A stretch of 23,361 nucleotides of DNA, taken from CAYTEH01 sp964436765. GTDB lineage: Bacteria > Patescibacteriota > Gracilibacteria > Peribacterales > Peribacteraceae. The position numbers and the translations under genes are program-made. Positions within the stretch are counted from its first letter, which is position 1, and every line of letters starts with the position of its first letter. Positions 6,648 to 14,210 of the stretch are shown piece after piece. Under the pieces are notes generated by a model, which made no database searches, was not told the DNA's origin, and saw nothing but the letters and a program-made list of their open reading frames with translations. The DNA is taken from positions 1 to 23,361 of the forward strand of contig CAYTEH010000023.1 of assembly GCA_964436765.1 (NCBI GenBank), given 5' to 3'.

Positions 6648-6899
6648 ATGTATGCCGGTGATCCGCGGACGGATAGCGACAGGGTTTCTTCTATGCAGCA
6701 AAAGATCTTTGGCTGGCCGGTCGCGGTTTTTATGTTAGTGGCTGCAAAGCCACTCGTGGTGGGCAAGAGTCCGCCGAAGTACCGGGATCCCGGGGCAAAG
6801 CATGCGCGCAGGCTGCGCGCAGTCGGCGCCCATCGGCCGAAAAAAATTCGGGTAAAGACCCGCAACCGTTGCGGCCTTCCCGGCACGCAGCATAAGTGA
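6648..6899 (+). CDS. Possible small basic protein, 83 aa, unknown
   Basis: Open frame from the ATG at 6648 to the TGA at 6897-6899. A hydrophobic stretch (WPVAVFMLVAAKPLVVG, about residues 23-39) is followed by a strongly basic half with ARRLRAVGAHRPKKIRVKTR. An internal ATG at 6693 would give 68 aa. An AACAAT hexamer lies 7 nt before 6648, weakly matching the local leaderless pattern, and an 11-bp hairpin begins 9 nt after the stop, which fits a real gene end. No family recognised. Confidence 0.4.
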   Translation: MYAGDPRTDSDRVSSMQQKIFGWPVAVFMLVAAKPLVVGKSPPKYRDPGAKHARRLRAVGAHRPKKIRVKTRNRCGLPGTQHK

Positions 6900-6907
6900 C
6901 CCTCTTT

Positions 6908-6936
6908 CCGGTCTCTCCAGTTATTGGGGAGACCGG
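6908..6936 (+). terminator. Terminator-like hairpin
   Basis: CCGGTCTCTCC (6908-6918) pairs with GGGGAGACCGG (6926-6936) over 11 bp with one wobble and a 7-nt loop. GATCTTTG follows. It lies directly behind the 6648-6899 frame. Confidence 0.6.
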
Positions 6937-7020
6937 GATCTTTGTGCACAGCTTTCTTCGGGCATCTATCATCGCATCAGTTTGCACCTCACCGACTCAT
7001 CCGCAGGCTTCAACGTGGAT

Positions 7021-7371
7021 ATGCCGGTACGCGGTAGTGGCAACGATGTCACGGCACGGGACCTCAAAGAACTCATTGGCAGCCTTACCGGGAGACTGGA
7101 GGCGGAGCACGGTGTGATGGGCGTATTGATCGATCATTTTCAGAAGAGACTCACAGTCGTCGTGAACCATGCCACCAGGGAATCGTTCCCGTGGTACGCA
7201 AACGGCGCCAATATTGACGTGCTCGATCTTCCGCTGCACCCCAAGACGTTGCCGGGGGTCCGGCAGGCGTTCCACGATGAGTATGTCCGCATCATCGAAT
7301 GCATGGGTCATGTTCGGCAGGCATTGGACGAGATTGCCGCTGGCTGCAGCAATCTTTCGCATATTTGCTGA
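7021..7371 (+). CDS. Hypothetical protein, 116 aa
   Basis: ATG at 7021 to TGA at 7369-7371; a TTG at 6982 would add 13 residues. The product is soluble and mixed alpha/beta by eye, with helical RDLKELIGSLTGRLEAEHG near the N-terminus, a beta-like KRLTVVVNHATRESFPWY in the middle, and a C-terminal helix. No family recognised. A possible promoter is TTGTGC at 6942-6947 with TATCAT at 6967-6972 and a 19-nt spacer, which overlaps the preceding hairpin region. The start is uncertain because no clear Shine-Dalgarno site or leaderless -10 marks either codon. Confidence 0.55.
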   Translation: MPVRGSGNDVTARDLKELIGSLTGRLEAEHGVMGVLIDHFQKRLTVVVNHATRESFPWYANGANIDVLDLPLHPKTLPGVRQAFHDEYVRIIECMGHVRQALDEIAAGCSNLSHIC

Positions 7372-7394
7372 GTATTCCGTTGACGTGTGAGCGC

Positions 7395-7423
7395 GCATTC
7401 TTAGAATGCCGCGGCTGTATATT
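7395..7423 (+). promoter_or_regulatory. Promoter region with palindrome upstream of the 7438 gene
   Basis: GCATTC-TTA-GAATGC at 7395-7409 is a 6-bp-arm palindrome at the -35 position relative to TATATT at 7418-7423. A second hexamer, TATACA, lies at 7428-7433. The start codon follows at 7438, so the leader would be very short. The palindrome is a candidate operator. Confidence 0.4.
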
Positions 7424-7437
7424 TTTCTATACATGTC

Positions 7438-7734
7438 ATGCATGTCGTCAATCAGCAGCTTGTGGGCCAGGTTCTGAAGCTATCATCGGACGTGCAGCGA
7501 TCCTTGGATCAGGCACGCGCCCAGTCCAATCCGGTGCTCCTGGCACGTATCGATCGCATGGATGCGGCATTCACTCGCCGTATCGAAGGCCTGTTCGGCC
7601 GGATGCTCGAGGAACAGGTGCGACCCGACGAGGTCATGTCGGATTTGTCGGCGATTGCCGATGACGTGTCGCAGCAGTTGGCGTCGGTGGAGCAGGCGAC
7701 CGCGCAGTTGAATCTGCAGGCGGTTTTGAACTGA
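7438..7734 (+). CDS. Hypothetical all-helical protein, 98 aa
   Basis: ATG at 7438 to TGA at 7732-7734. The sequence is almost entirely helix-compatible, with Leu/Val/Ile in heptad-like spacing and two Gln/Ala-rich amphipathic segments (VNQQLVGQVLKLSSDVQRSL near the start, VSQQLASVEQATAQLNLQAV at the end), so it may form a coiled-coil bundle. No Cys, no signal peptide and no recognised family. It stands 50 nt upstream of polX with its own promoter-like hexamers and polX has its own -10, so they are probably separate units. Confidence 0.6.
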   Translation: MHVVNQQLVGQVLKLSSDVQRSLDQARAQSNPVLLARIDRMDAAFTRRIEGLFGRMLEEQVRPDEVMSDLSAIADDVSQQLASVEQATAQLNLQAVLN

Positions 7735-7772
7735 AAACGGCAGAGAAAGATGGGTTGCATGGATGAATCTGC

Positions 7773-7778
7773 TAGACT
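7773..7778 (+). promoter_or_regulatory. Extended -10 box of polX
   Basis: TAGACT preceded by TGC (extended -10) ends 6 nt before the ATG at 7785, which predicts a leaderless transcript. No matching -35 is visible. Confidence 0.55.
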
Positions 7779-7784
7779 GCCCAA

Positions 7785-8774
7785 ATGGAACGCAACGCTC
7801 AAGTCGCATCGATGCTCCGGCAAATCGGGGCCTTGCTCGAGGAGCAGGGCGTGGCCTTCAAGCCCGCCGCCTACCGCCGCGCCGCGCAGGTGGTGGAAGA
7901 CCTGAACCGCGACGTGGGAGAGTTCAAGGATGAAAAAGAGCTGACCGCACTGCCCGGCATCGGGCCCGCGATCGCGGGGAAAATCCTGGAGTTCGTGCAG
8001 ACCGGCCGCATCAAAAAGCTGGATGAGCTCATGGCCGAGCAGGGCGGGCTCTCGCCCGCGTTGATGGCGATTGAAGACATGGGGCCCAAGCGCGCCCGGC
8101 AGCTCCAGACCGAGCTGGGCATCAACACCGTGGAGGACCTCATCAAGGCGGCCGAGGCGGGGAAGCTCCGGAGCCTCCCGCGCATGTCGGAGCTCATGGA
8201 ACAGAAAATCCTCGCCAATGCGAAGCGCGTCGCCGAGCGCACGAAGCGCTTCCCGCGGCAGGAGGTGAAGGCCGATGCGGAACTGCTGCTCAATACCATC
8301 GCCGATGTCCCGGGCGTGGAGCGCGCCGAGATCGCGGGGTCGTACCGGCGGGGCAAAGAGACCGTGGGTGATATCGATATCCTGGTTGTGACCCCGCACC
8401 AGAGTCCTGCGGGACTCGAAGCGGGGCAGGCCTCCGAAGCGAGGAGGGTTTCTGACGCAATCGCCGCGCTGCCCATCGTGCGCGACGTGGTGGCGCACAG
8501 CGAGAAGAAGCTGTCGTTCAACTTTACGTCCGGATTACGCGTGGACGTCCGTTTCGTGAACCAGGATCAGTGGGGGAGCGCGCTGCTCTACTTCACGGGC
8601 GATAAAGAACACAACATCGCGCTCCGCAAAATCGCCATCGGGAAGGGGTGGAAATTGAACGAGTACGGGCTCTTCGAAGGAGACAAAGTGATAGCGTCGA
8701 AGGAGGAGAAAGATATCTATGAAAAGCTCGGTTTGCCCTACATAGAGCCCACAAACAGGACGGGGATGCTGTGA
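7785..8774 (+). CDS. polX: Family X DNA polymerase (Pol beta-like) lacking the PHP domain
   Basis: Gap-filling repair polymerase of the nucleotidyltransferase fold; 329 aa. The 8-kDa-like helical domain occupies residues about 1-90 with the first helix-hairpin-helix (LPGIGPAIAGKI, 56-67), the second hairpin is near 96-105 (IEDMGPKRAR), and the palm carries GSYRRGKETVGDIDIL (185-200). Catalytic aspartates are D196, D198 and, in LRVDVRFV, D254. LYFTGDKEHNIALR (268-281) and the end LGLPYIEP are typical. Bacterial PolX normally continues about 240 residues into a PHP exonuclease domain, but here the protein stops after the palm, like archaeal and eukaryotic Pol beta forms. Residues about 205-221 look inserted and are encoded by two small DNA hairpins. 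The stop overlaps the promoter region of the next gene. Confidence 0.92.
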   Translation: MERNAQVASMLRQIGALLEEQGVAFKPAAYRRAAQVVEDLNRDVGEFKDEKELTALPGIGPAIAGKILEFVQTGRIKKLDELMAEQGGLSPALMAIEDMGPKRARQLQTELGINTVEDLIKAAEAGKLRSLPRMSELMEQKILANAKRVAERTKRFPRQEVKADAELLLNTIADVPGVERAEIAGSYRRGKETVGDIDILVVTPHQSPAGLEAGQASEARRVSDAIAALPIVRDVVAHSEKKLSFNFTSGLRVDVRFVNQDQWGSALLYFTGDKEHNIALRKIAIGKGWKLNEYGLFEGDKVIASKEEKDIYEKLGLPYIEPTNRTGML

Positions 8775-8802
8775 TTGACAACAGTTCAAAAACAAGTATA
8801 TT
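8775..8802 (+). promoter_or_regulatory. Near-consensus promoter of the 8828 gene
   Basis: TTGACA (8775-8780), a 16-nt spacer and TATATT (8797-8802). The -35 starts right after the polX stop. The predicted start of transcription near 8809 rules out the GTG at 8771 as the usual start and favours the ATG at 8828, with a leader of about 19 nt. Confidence 0.75.
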
Positions 8803-8827
8803 ACTCCTACTTCCCCCACTTATTGCA

Positions 8828-9157
8828 ATGGGCAAACTTCATCCTGAAGACATGTATGGCTACGAAGGAGATACGACCCCGGAGGCGTTGCGTCGCATGA
8901 TGCTCACGCAATCGTTTGGTCCTGGCGGGCCGACGGAGGCGCAGGAGCGTCTTTTTGCAGACTTGGGACTGATGTCAGCTGACTCGAAAGCAGCGGTGCA
9001 AGGCTTGGATATCGATAGCGCAGGGGAACATTCGGAAGATCCTCTGGTACAGGCGGGACACGACATGGCAGATGACGGCGTGCGCCCGATAATCGTCGAG
9101 AAGCCCCAGACCGAACTCGGACCCATCAACATCGATCCGGACAGCGATCTGGAGTGA
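8828..9157 (+). CDS. Small acidic protein, 109 aa, unknown
   Basis: ATG at 8828 to TGA at 9155-9157. The product is rich in Asp/Glu and ends in NIDPDSDLE. It has helix-compatible segments (PEALRRMMLTQSFGPGG, EAQERLFADLGLM) and no membrane segment or Cys. Its strong acidity would suit a partner of a basic protein, but that is speculation. A GTG at 8771 overlapping the polX stop would add a hydrophobic 19-residue start; I rejected it because that stretch contains the near-consensus promoter. Not recognised. Confidence 0.6.
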   Translation: MGKLHPEDMYGYEGDTTPEALRRMMLTQSFGPGGPTEAQERLFADLGLMSADSKAAVQGLDIDSAGEHSEDPLVQAGHDMADDGVRPIIVEKPQTELGPINIDPDSDLE

Positions 9158-9169
9158 GATGCACGCGTC

Positions 9170-9198
9170 TTGTTGGCGGCTGCGGCCTCTTGTAGGCT
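9170..9198 (+). promoter_or_regulatory. Promoter of the deaminase gene
   Basis: TTGTTG (9170-9175), a 17-nt spacer and TAGGCT (9193-9198). The predicted start is near 9205, giving a leader of about 7 nt before the ATG at 9212. Confidence 0.5.
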
Positions 9199-9211
9199 GC
9201 CCTCCTTATTT

Positions 9212-9877
9212 ATGGATATTTTCAATCCCACGGATATTGAAGGGCCGGACCAGGTGAGGGCGTACGCGAACGGCGTGTGGGGTTTTTTGCGCGAGCTGGA
9301 GCAGTCGCCACACCAGGGATCGCTGTGCGACCACATGCGCGCCGTGCAGATGGCGCTGGCCACCGTCGTGCGCGGCAATCGTGGCGTGGGGGCCGTCATC
9401 CGTATCGGTGATCAGGGACGGGTTGCCGAAGGTGCCAATACCGTGCAGGAGAAAGACAACGATTGGATGCATGTGGGTCATGCCGAAGTGAACGCGATTA
9501 CGGCGGCCAACATGCGGTTCCGTGGCCAGATGCGGGAACTGGCGCCCACTATGGAGCTGATCAGCTCCCTCGGCCCCTGCCCCATGTGCATGTGCGCCAT
9601 CATCAACAGGAAAATCGCGGAGGTCACCACTCTCATGCCCGATTGCACAGGAGGCATCACGCTCGCGGGTATGGCCCAGGCGTTCCCCGGCTATCGGAAG
9701 CACATCGAAGAGGAACGAATCCGCTACCGGCAGGCCGATCTCTCGGCGTATCCGGACGGTATTGGCGACAAGCTTTCGCGTGTCGCGTGGGCGCTCTCGC
9801 GCATCTCAGCTTTTAGCTTCAACCGTGCGGAATTCGAAGAGGGCCTCGAAAAACACCAGGCCATGGGGAACCGTTAG
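9212..9877 (+). CDS. Zinc-dependent cytidine/deoxycytidylate-type deaminase
   Basis: Hydrolytic deaminase of the CDA fold; 221 aa. The zinc site is intact: HAEVNAI at residues 90-96 (zinc-binding H90, catalytic E92) and PCPMC at 122-126 (C123 and C126). The family includes cytidine, dCMP, guanine and tRNA-adenosine deaminases. The long N-terminal helical extension (about 60 residues before GVGAVIRIG) and the roughly 75-residue C-terminal tail make the protein longer than TadA or Cdd, so the substrate cannot be assigned. The ATG at 9212 is preferred over the TTG at 9170 because the latter lies in the -35 box. It sits downstream of PolX and an acidic orphan; a role in nucleotide pools or repair is only a guess. 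Confidence 0.8.
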   Translation: MDIFNPTDIEGPDQVRAYANGVWGFLRELEQSPHQGSLCDHMRAVQMALATVVRGNRGVGAVIRIGDQGRVAEGANTVQEKDNDWMHVGHAEVNAITAANMRFRGQMRELAPTMELISSLGPCPMCMCAIINRKIAEVTTLMPDCTGGITLAGMAQAFPGYRKHIEEERIRYRQADLSAYPDGIGDKLSRVAWALSRISAFSFNRAEFEEGLEKHQAMGNR

Positions 9878-9896
9878 GTTTTCCTTTCAGGAATGG

Positions 9897-9916
9897 TGGC
9901 GGAGAGAGAGGGATTC
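9897..9916 (-). repeat. 20-bp duplicate of the tRNA-Ser 3' end
   Basis: Identical over 20 bp to 10033-10052, which encodes the CCA end, acceptor strand and part of the T-arm of tRNA-Ser. The two copies are in the same orientation, 136 bp apart. No tRNA fold can be built around the 9897 copy. It may be an integration scar or a partial tRNA duplication. Confidence 0.7.
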
Positions 9917-9924
9917 CCTTCGAT

Positions 9925-9966
9925 ACGCCACTCCACTTCGGCAAGCTCAGTGTCGCGGCTACTCAG
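9925..9966. repeat. REP-like fragment
   Basis: Contains CTTCGGCAAGCTCAGTG and ends in GGCTACTC. The same TACGCC...GGCTACTC ends frame the hairpins at 14957-15140. It lies between the two copies of the tRNA-Ser 3' end and probably belongs to a REP/palindrome family. Confidence 0.35.
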
Positions 9967-10032
9967 GGCAGGCTTCTCATCCCTCTCTTCGCAGATTCCG
10001 ATATTTCCGAATGTTTGTGGTAGCAATTACTC

Positions 10033-10122
10033 TGGCGGAGAGAGAGGGATTCGAACCCTCGAACCCCGTAAGGGGTTACACGATTTCGAGTCGTGCGCCT
10101 TCGACCACTCGGCCATCTCTCC
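10033..10122 (-). tRNA. tRNA-Ser (anticodon CGA)
   Basis: Minus-strand, 90 nt including an encoded CCA. The acceptor GGAGAGA pairs with TCTCTCC, the discriminator is G, and the D-arm begins GGCCGAGTGG. The anticodon stem CACGA/TCGTG encloses the loop CTCGAAA, giving anticodon CGA (codon UCG). A long variable arm (AACCCC/GGGGTT with loop TTAC) identifies the serine class, and the T-arm is GAGGG/CCCTC with loop TTCGAAT. A TATACT box on the minus strand at 10146-10151 lies about 23 nt upstream of the 5' end. Confidence 0.95.
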
Positions 10123-10145
10123 GTATGCCAAATTCTCGCCGAAGC

Positions 10146-10151
10146 AGTATA
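10146..10151 (-). promoter_or_regulatory. -10 box of tRNA-Ser
   Basis: TATACT on the minus strand. The predicted transcription start is about 17 nt before the mature 5' end at 10122. No convincing -35 is seen. Confidence 0.5.
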
Positions 10152-10284
10152 GGGTAGCACAGGTCGTTTCGCTACGCTTTCGGCTTACAACCGCGGCGTA
10201 GTCCTCAGACGAAGCCGGGTAGACGAACCCATCATATCCATATTGCATACCATTCCCTTTGATGCGCCCGGCAGGCTGCACTGG

Positions 10285-10290
10285 TACCCT
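10285..10290 (+). promoter_or_regulatory. Extended -10 box of the Cys-rich protein gene
   Basis: TACCCT preceded by TGG lies 11 nt before the ATG at 10302, predicting a leader of about 5 nt. Confidence 0.4.
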
Positions 10291-10301
10291 TCCATCCAAC
10301 C

Positions 10302-13300
10302 ATGCCGAAGTCTCACAATGCCGTGCAGATGGTTGGGGTTCTCTTCGTCGGAGCGCTGTCTTTCGTCGTGGCGATGGGCGTGCTGACGCCATACACGGCG
10401 GAGTTTGTGAGCATGCAGGCGGCGGTGAATAGCGCCGGAGGCTACTGCGGCGATGGCATCGTGGGATCGGGGGAAGTCTGCGACAAGGCGACTGTCGGGT
10501 GCATTGCGCGCCTTCCCAATGGCGCAACGACCGAAGGCACGTGTGATTTCTATTGTAAGCAGTGCGTACCGTTGTCGGATGGCAACAGTAGTGACAAGGG
10601 GGGAGACGGCTGCACGAATCCGGCCGGCTGCGACCCCGTGTGCGGCGACGGCCAGGTGACGGGCGCGGAGCAGTGCGAGCCGGGGCAGGCGACGCCATCG
10701 TGCGCGGAGCTGAACCTGGGCCAGGGGACCGTGCAGTGTGACCCTGTCACGTGCAAGCTCAAGACGACGGGCTGTTCGGTGGATCACTGCGGCGACGGGC
10801 AGGTCACCGGCAACGAGCAGTGCGACGAGGGTTCCAGTGTGAACGGCACACAGGGATCCTGCTGCAACGCATCATGCGGGCTGCTGTCCTCAGGTACCGA
10901 GTGCAGAGGGTCCGCCGGGGAGTGCGACCTTCCCGAAACATGCAACGGAACGAGCGCCGCATGCCCGGCCAACAGGTTCAAGGCAAGCAGCGTCACGTGC
11001 CGCGCCGCAGCGTCCACGCAATGCGACGTCGCCGAAAAATGCACTGGCACCTCGGCTGAGTGCCCTGCCGATGCGACGAAGCCGGCGTCCACCGTCTGCC
11101 GCGCCGCAGTGGGTCCTTGTGACGTGGTCGAAACCTGTGGCGGGGCAGCGACGTGTCCGGCCGATGCTTTCAAGGCATCGGGGACGGAGTGTCGCGCGAA
11201 GAATGGCGTCTGTGACGTTGCGGACGTGTGCACGGGTTCCTCGGCAGCATGCCCCCCCAACGATTTTGCAGACGCAAGTGTTGTGTGCCGGCCTGCTACC
11301 GGTCCCTGTGATGTTGCCGATTACTGCAATGACACATCCAACACGTGTCCCCCTCGCGATGCCAAAGCCGCGGCAGGAACGGTCTGCCGCGCCGCCGTTC
11401 CCCCGTTTCCGGCGCTGGGAGCGAGCCTCATCACCCCGGGTATCCACGAGGGCACCTGTAATGCGACGGGCAACTGCACGACCGTTCCGAACAGGAGCCC
11501 CACGCTCACGTGTCCGCCCTCGGGTGTTCTCTACGCGGCGGGTCAGGCGGTGTCGTTCCCGATCACCTACAGTGATGCGAACGGCGACGCCCCGTACGAG
11601 GTATCGGCTCTCACGCTGCCGACGGGGGTCTCCGGTCTCACGGCCACCATCAACCGTGCCGTTTCACCCGTTCAAATCGTCATTGCGGGCGTGCCGGCCG
11701 GCATCACCTTCAGCGGCGGTCAGCCGGCGACGGTTCCCGTGAGTGTTTCCGTTACAGACGGTTTTGCTGGCGGCACCGCGTCGTGCAGTTTCAATTTCCG
11801 GGTCCGGCCTGCGGCGCTCTGCGGCAACGGCGTCGTCAACGCCGGTGAGCAATGCGATCCGGGCGCGCCGCCGTCTGTGCCTGCAAACCTCAACAACTGG
11901 ACCTGCTATACGATGGGCGCGCACCCGGATTTCCGCACCGATTGCGATCCCGTCACTGGCTTTTGCAGGAACAATCTGAACTTTAGCGGCGGGAACCTCC
12001 GCTGCACTTCTGCCTGCCGCCTGGACTTGAGTCAGTGCATCGGGTGCGGTAACGCCCGCATCGAGTCTGGTGAATCATGCGACACGACCAACCTGAACGG
12101 CCAGACCTGTCAAAGCCAGGGCTTCGGTCCCGGCGGCGTTCTCTCGTGCAACAAAGACAGAACCTGCAGGTACTTTGATGCCAGCCGTTGCCTGCCCCTT
12201 AACGAATGCAGAGGTCTCGACTATTCCTGCGGGGATGGCGATACGCGGCCCTGCTGCGGAGGTCTTTACTGCTCCAATCAGCGGAACGAATTCGGGGCGC
12301 GTACGTGCAAGCGGCTCTGCGGTAATGGGCGTGTCGACGTCTCAAACGGCGAAGAATGTGATGGCTGGGTTCAGGCAGGCCGGACATGTTCCAATATCGG
12401 CCGGGGATACGACGATGGCGTTCTGGCATGCAACAACACGACATGCCGGTATGACGTGTCAAACTGCTCGACGTGCAACAACGGTACTCGCGAAGGTCCC
12501 GAGCAATGCGACATGACTGATCTTGGAACAAGCAATTGTACAAACATTGGCATGAATTTCGATGGGGGAGATCTTGCGTGTAACGACTCGTGTCGTTTCC
12601 ATACTGCGCAGTGCACCAGGTGCGGGAATGGCATCCGCGAAGGTCTCGAGCAGTGCGACGGGCCCGACCGGGGTGGCGAAACATGCAGTTCTCTCGGGCT
12701 TGGGTTCGACGACGGCGAGCTGGGATGCAACGATTTCTGCCAGTTTAGTACCACGCAGTGCAGTATCTGTGGCAATAACGTCAGGGAGGGGTCCGAAGAA
12801 TGTGATGGATCAGTTCCTCCAGGCCGGATCTGTGTGAACCTGCCTGATGGAGATTTCAGCAGCGGAACGCTTCAGTGCAACAATGCAATCTGCCGGTTCG
12901 ATCGGAGTGCCTGCAGAAGGTGCGACACCGTTGGCAATACATGCTGCACAGCTGGTGCGAGCCGTTTTTGCATTGGTGCCGACCCCAACGGCGTGTCGCT
13001 TTCGTGTAATACCTTTACCCAGCAATGCGAAACATGTGGTGTTGCAGGAGCTCTTTGCTGCGCCAATCCATCCTGTGGCAATAACCCCGGCCTCGTGTGT
13101 TCGCGTAGTGTGAATACCGAACCGTACAGATGCACGGCCTGTGGCGGGAATCGCGACGTATGTTGCAACGCTCCGGGAGTCCGCAGGTGCCAGAGCGCAG
13201 ATCGTGCCTGCAGTCCCGCGTCAAACTCGTGCGAATTGTGCGGTGATGCTGTGGGATCCCCGTGTTGTGAAACAGCCCCGAATCTTTCATGCAGCAATGC

Positions 13301-14210
13301 ACCCAATCTCAGTTGCAATACCACCACACGCCTGTGTGAAGCCTGCGGCCGCAACACACTTCAGTGCTGCCCGTCTCTGAATCCAAACCTACAATGTACG
13401 GAGGGGACCTGTGTCGGTGGCAATGCCAGCGGCATCGGTGGCACATGCCAGGTTTGTGGCACCAGAGACAACGTTTGTTGCCCCGGGCTTACCTGCCCCT
13501 CCAATCCCTACAGCGTCCAGAATCCCACGGGCCTTATTTGTGACCTGATGGCTCCGGTCAGCAAGTGCCGTCAGAAGACAGATCCGTCGGTGCAGTGCGA
13601 AAGGCGGGTGGCTACAGATTATCCAGCAGGCAGTTGCGAAGGTTTCGGTGATCCTGGCAGATCAACTCCTTTTGCTGGGAATCCGAATGGCAGTGTATGC
13701 GGATCATGTACGGCCAGCACGGGCAGGGCGCCCTACCGTCGCTATCGCGGATATTGCGAATGCCTTCCGCCGCCTCCGCCTGCCGATAACTGTGTACTGG
13801 ATCCACCCAGGCGATTCATGGATCAGAATAACGTAGCACGCTGTGATCCTTTTACCGGGGGGGTTCCCTCTAACATGATCTGCGCTGGCCGCGTCGTGAC
13901 CGATCGGTTGACTCATGAGTGGACATGGTCATGGATTCCGAGTTTCTGGTGGTGGGCCTGGGTCAATTTGCCAACGCGCCATACCGATGTTATCTGCGAA
14001 CTCAGGGCTTCGACTTGCCAGGGTGCCGACACAGCCGCATGCGCACCGACACCGCCTAATGCGACTCTGTCGAATCATACGTGCAGAGCTGGCAACATGA
14101 ACCCCGGAGCAAGCCCGCCGACTCAACCGGTTTGTTGCTGGGTTCCAAACCCGCCTGGTCCACCTGCCCTGGCATATCCTCCCTATGCTCTTTGTCTGGG
14201 TGTGAGATAG
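10302..14210 (+). CDS. Giant exported cysteine-rich protein with disintegrin-like, CGNG-repeat and Ig-like domains
   Basis: 1302 aa, probably surface-attached or secreted. Residues 9-30 (MVGVLFVGALSFVVAMGVLTP) are a signal peptide or anchor. Residues 48-195 hold CGDG...EQCD repeats. Residues about 198-365 hold about six modules of the form CR.A...CD..E.C.G.S..CP, such as ECRGSAGECDLPETCNG, which resembles the disintegrin domain of ADAM/snake-venom proteases. Residues about 398-502 form an Ig/cadherin-like domain (DANGD, PVSVSVTDGFAGG). Residues about 505-870 hold more CGNG..E..EQCD repeats (Myxococcus-type/DUF4215-like). Residues 871-1062 hold a different repeat with CG....CC. The C-terminal 240 residues are unique, with a Trp-rich patch (WTWSWIPSFWWWAW, 1207-1220). 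The number of Cys implies many disulfides and an oxidising location. The second half looks less GC-biased than the first. The role is probably adhesion, by inference. Confidence 0.85.
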   Translation: MPKSHNAVQMVGVLFVGALSFVVAMGVLTPYTAEFVSMQAAVNSAGGYCGDGIVGSGEVCDKATVGCIARLPNGATTEGTCDFYCKQCVPLSDGNSSDKGGDGCTNPAGCDPVCGDGQVTGAEQCEPGQATPSCAELNLGQGTVQCDPVTCKLKTTGCSVDHCGDGQVTGNEQCDEGSSVNGTQGSCCNASCGLLSSGTECRGSAGECDLPETCNGTSAACPANRFKASSVTCRAAASTQCDVAEKCTGTSAECPADATKPASTVCRAAVGPCDVVETCGGAATCPADAFKASGTECRAKNGVCDVADVCTGSSAACPPNDFADASVVCRPATGPCDVADYCNDTSNTCPPRDAKAAAGTVCRAAVPPFPALGASLITPGIHEGTCNATGNCTTVPNRSPTLTCPPSGVLYAAGQAVSFPITYSDANGDAPYEVSALTLPTGVSGLTATINRAVSPVQIVIAGVPAGITFSGGQPATVPVSVSVTDGFAGGTASCSFNFRVRPAALCGNGVVNAGEQCDPGAPPSVPANLNNWTCYTMGAHPDFRTDCDPVTGFCRNNLNFSGGNLRCTSACRLDLSQCIGCGNARIESGESCDTTNLNGQTCQSQGFGPGGVLSCNKDRTCRYFDASRCLPLNECRGLDYSCGDGDTRPCCGGLYCSNQRNEFGARTCKRLCGNGRVDVSNGEECDGWVQAGRTCSNIGRGYDDGVLACNNTTCRYDVSNCSTCNNGTREGPEQCDMTDLGTSNCTNIGMNFDGGDLACNDSCRFHTAQCTRCGNGIREGLEQCDGPDRGGETCSSLGLGFDDGELGCNDFCQFSTTQCSICGNNVREGSEECDGSVPPGRICVNLPDGDFSSGTLQCNNAICRFDRSACRRCDTVGNTCCTAGASRFCIGADPNGVSLSCNTFTQQCETCGVAGALCCANPSCGNNPGLVCSRSVNTEPYRCTACGGNRDVCCNAPGVRRCQSADRACSPASNSCELCGDAVGSPCCETAPNLSCSNAPNLSCNTTTRLCEACGRNTLQCCPSLNPNLQCTEGTCVGGNASGIGGTCQVCGTRDNVCCPGLTCPSNPYSVQNPTGLICDLMAPVSKCRQKTDPSVQCERRVATDYPAGSCEGFGDPGRSTPFAGNPNGSVCGSCTASTGRAPYRRYRGYCECLPPPPPADNCVLDPPRRFMDQNNVARCDPFTGGVPSNMICAGRVVTDRLTHEWTWSWIPSFWWWAWVNLPTRHTDVICELRASTCQGADTAACAPTPPNATLSNHTCRAGNMNPGASPPTQPVCCWVPNPPGPPALAYPPYALCLGVR

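Noticed and set aside
9170..9877. Deaminase starting at the TTG at 9170
   Set aside because: The codon lies in the -35 box of a good promoter, and the added residues (LAAAASCRLPSLF) are not typical of the family.
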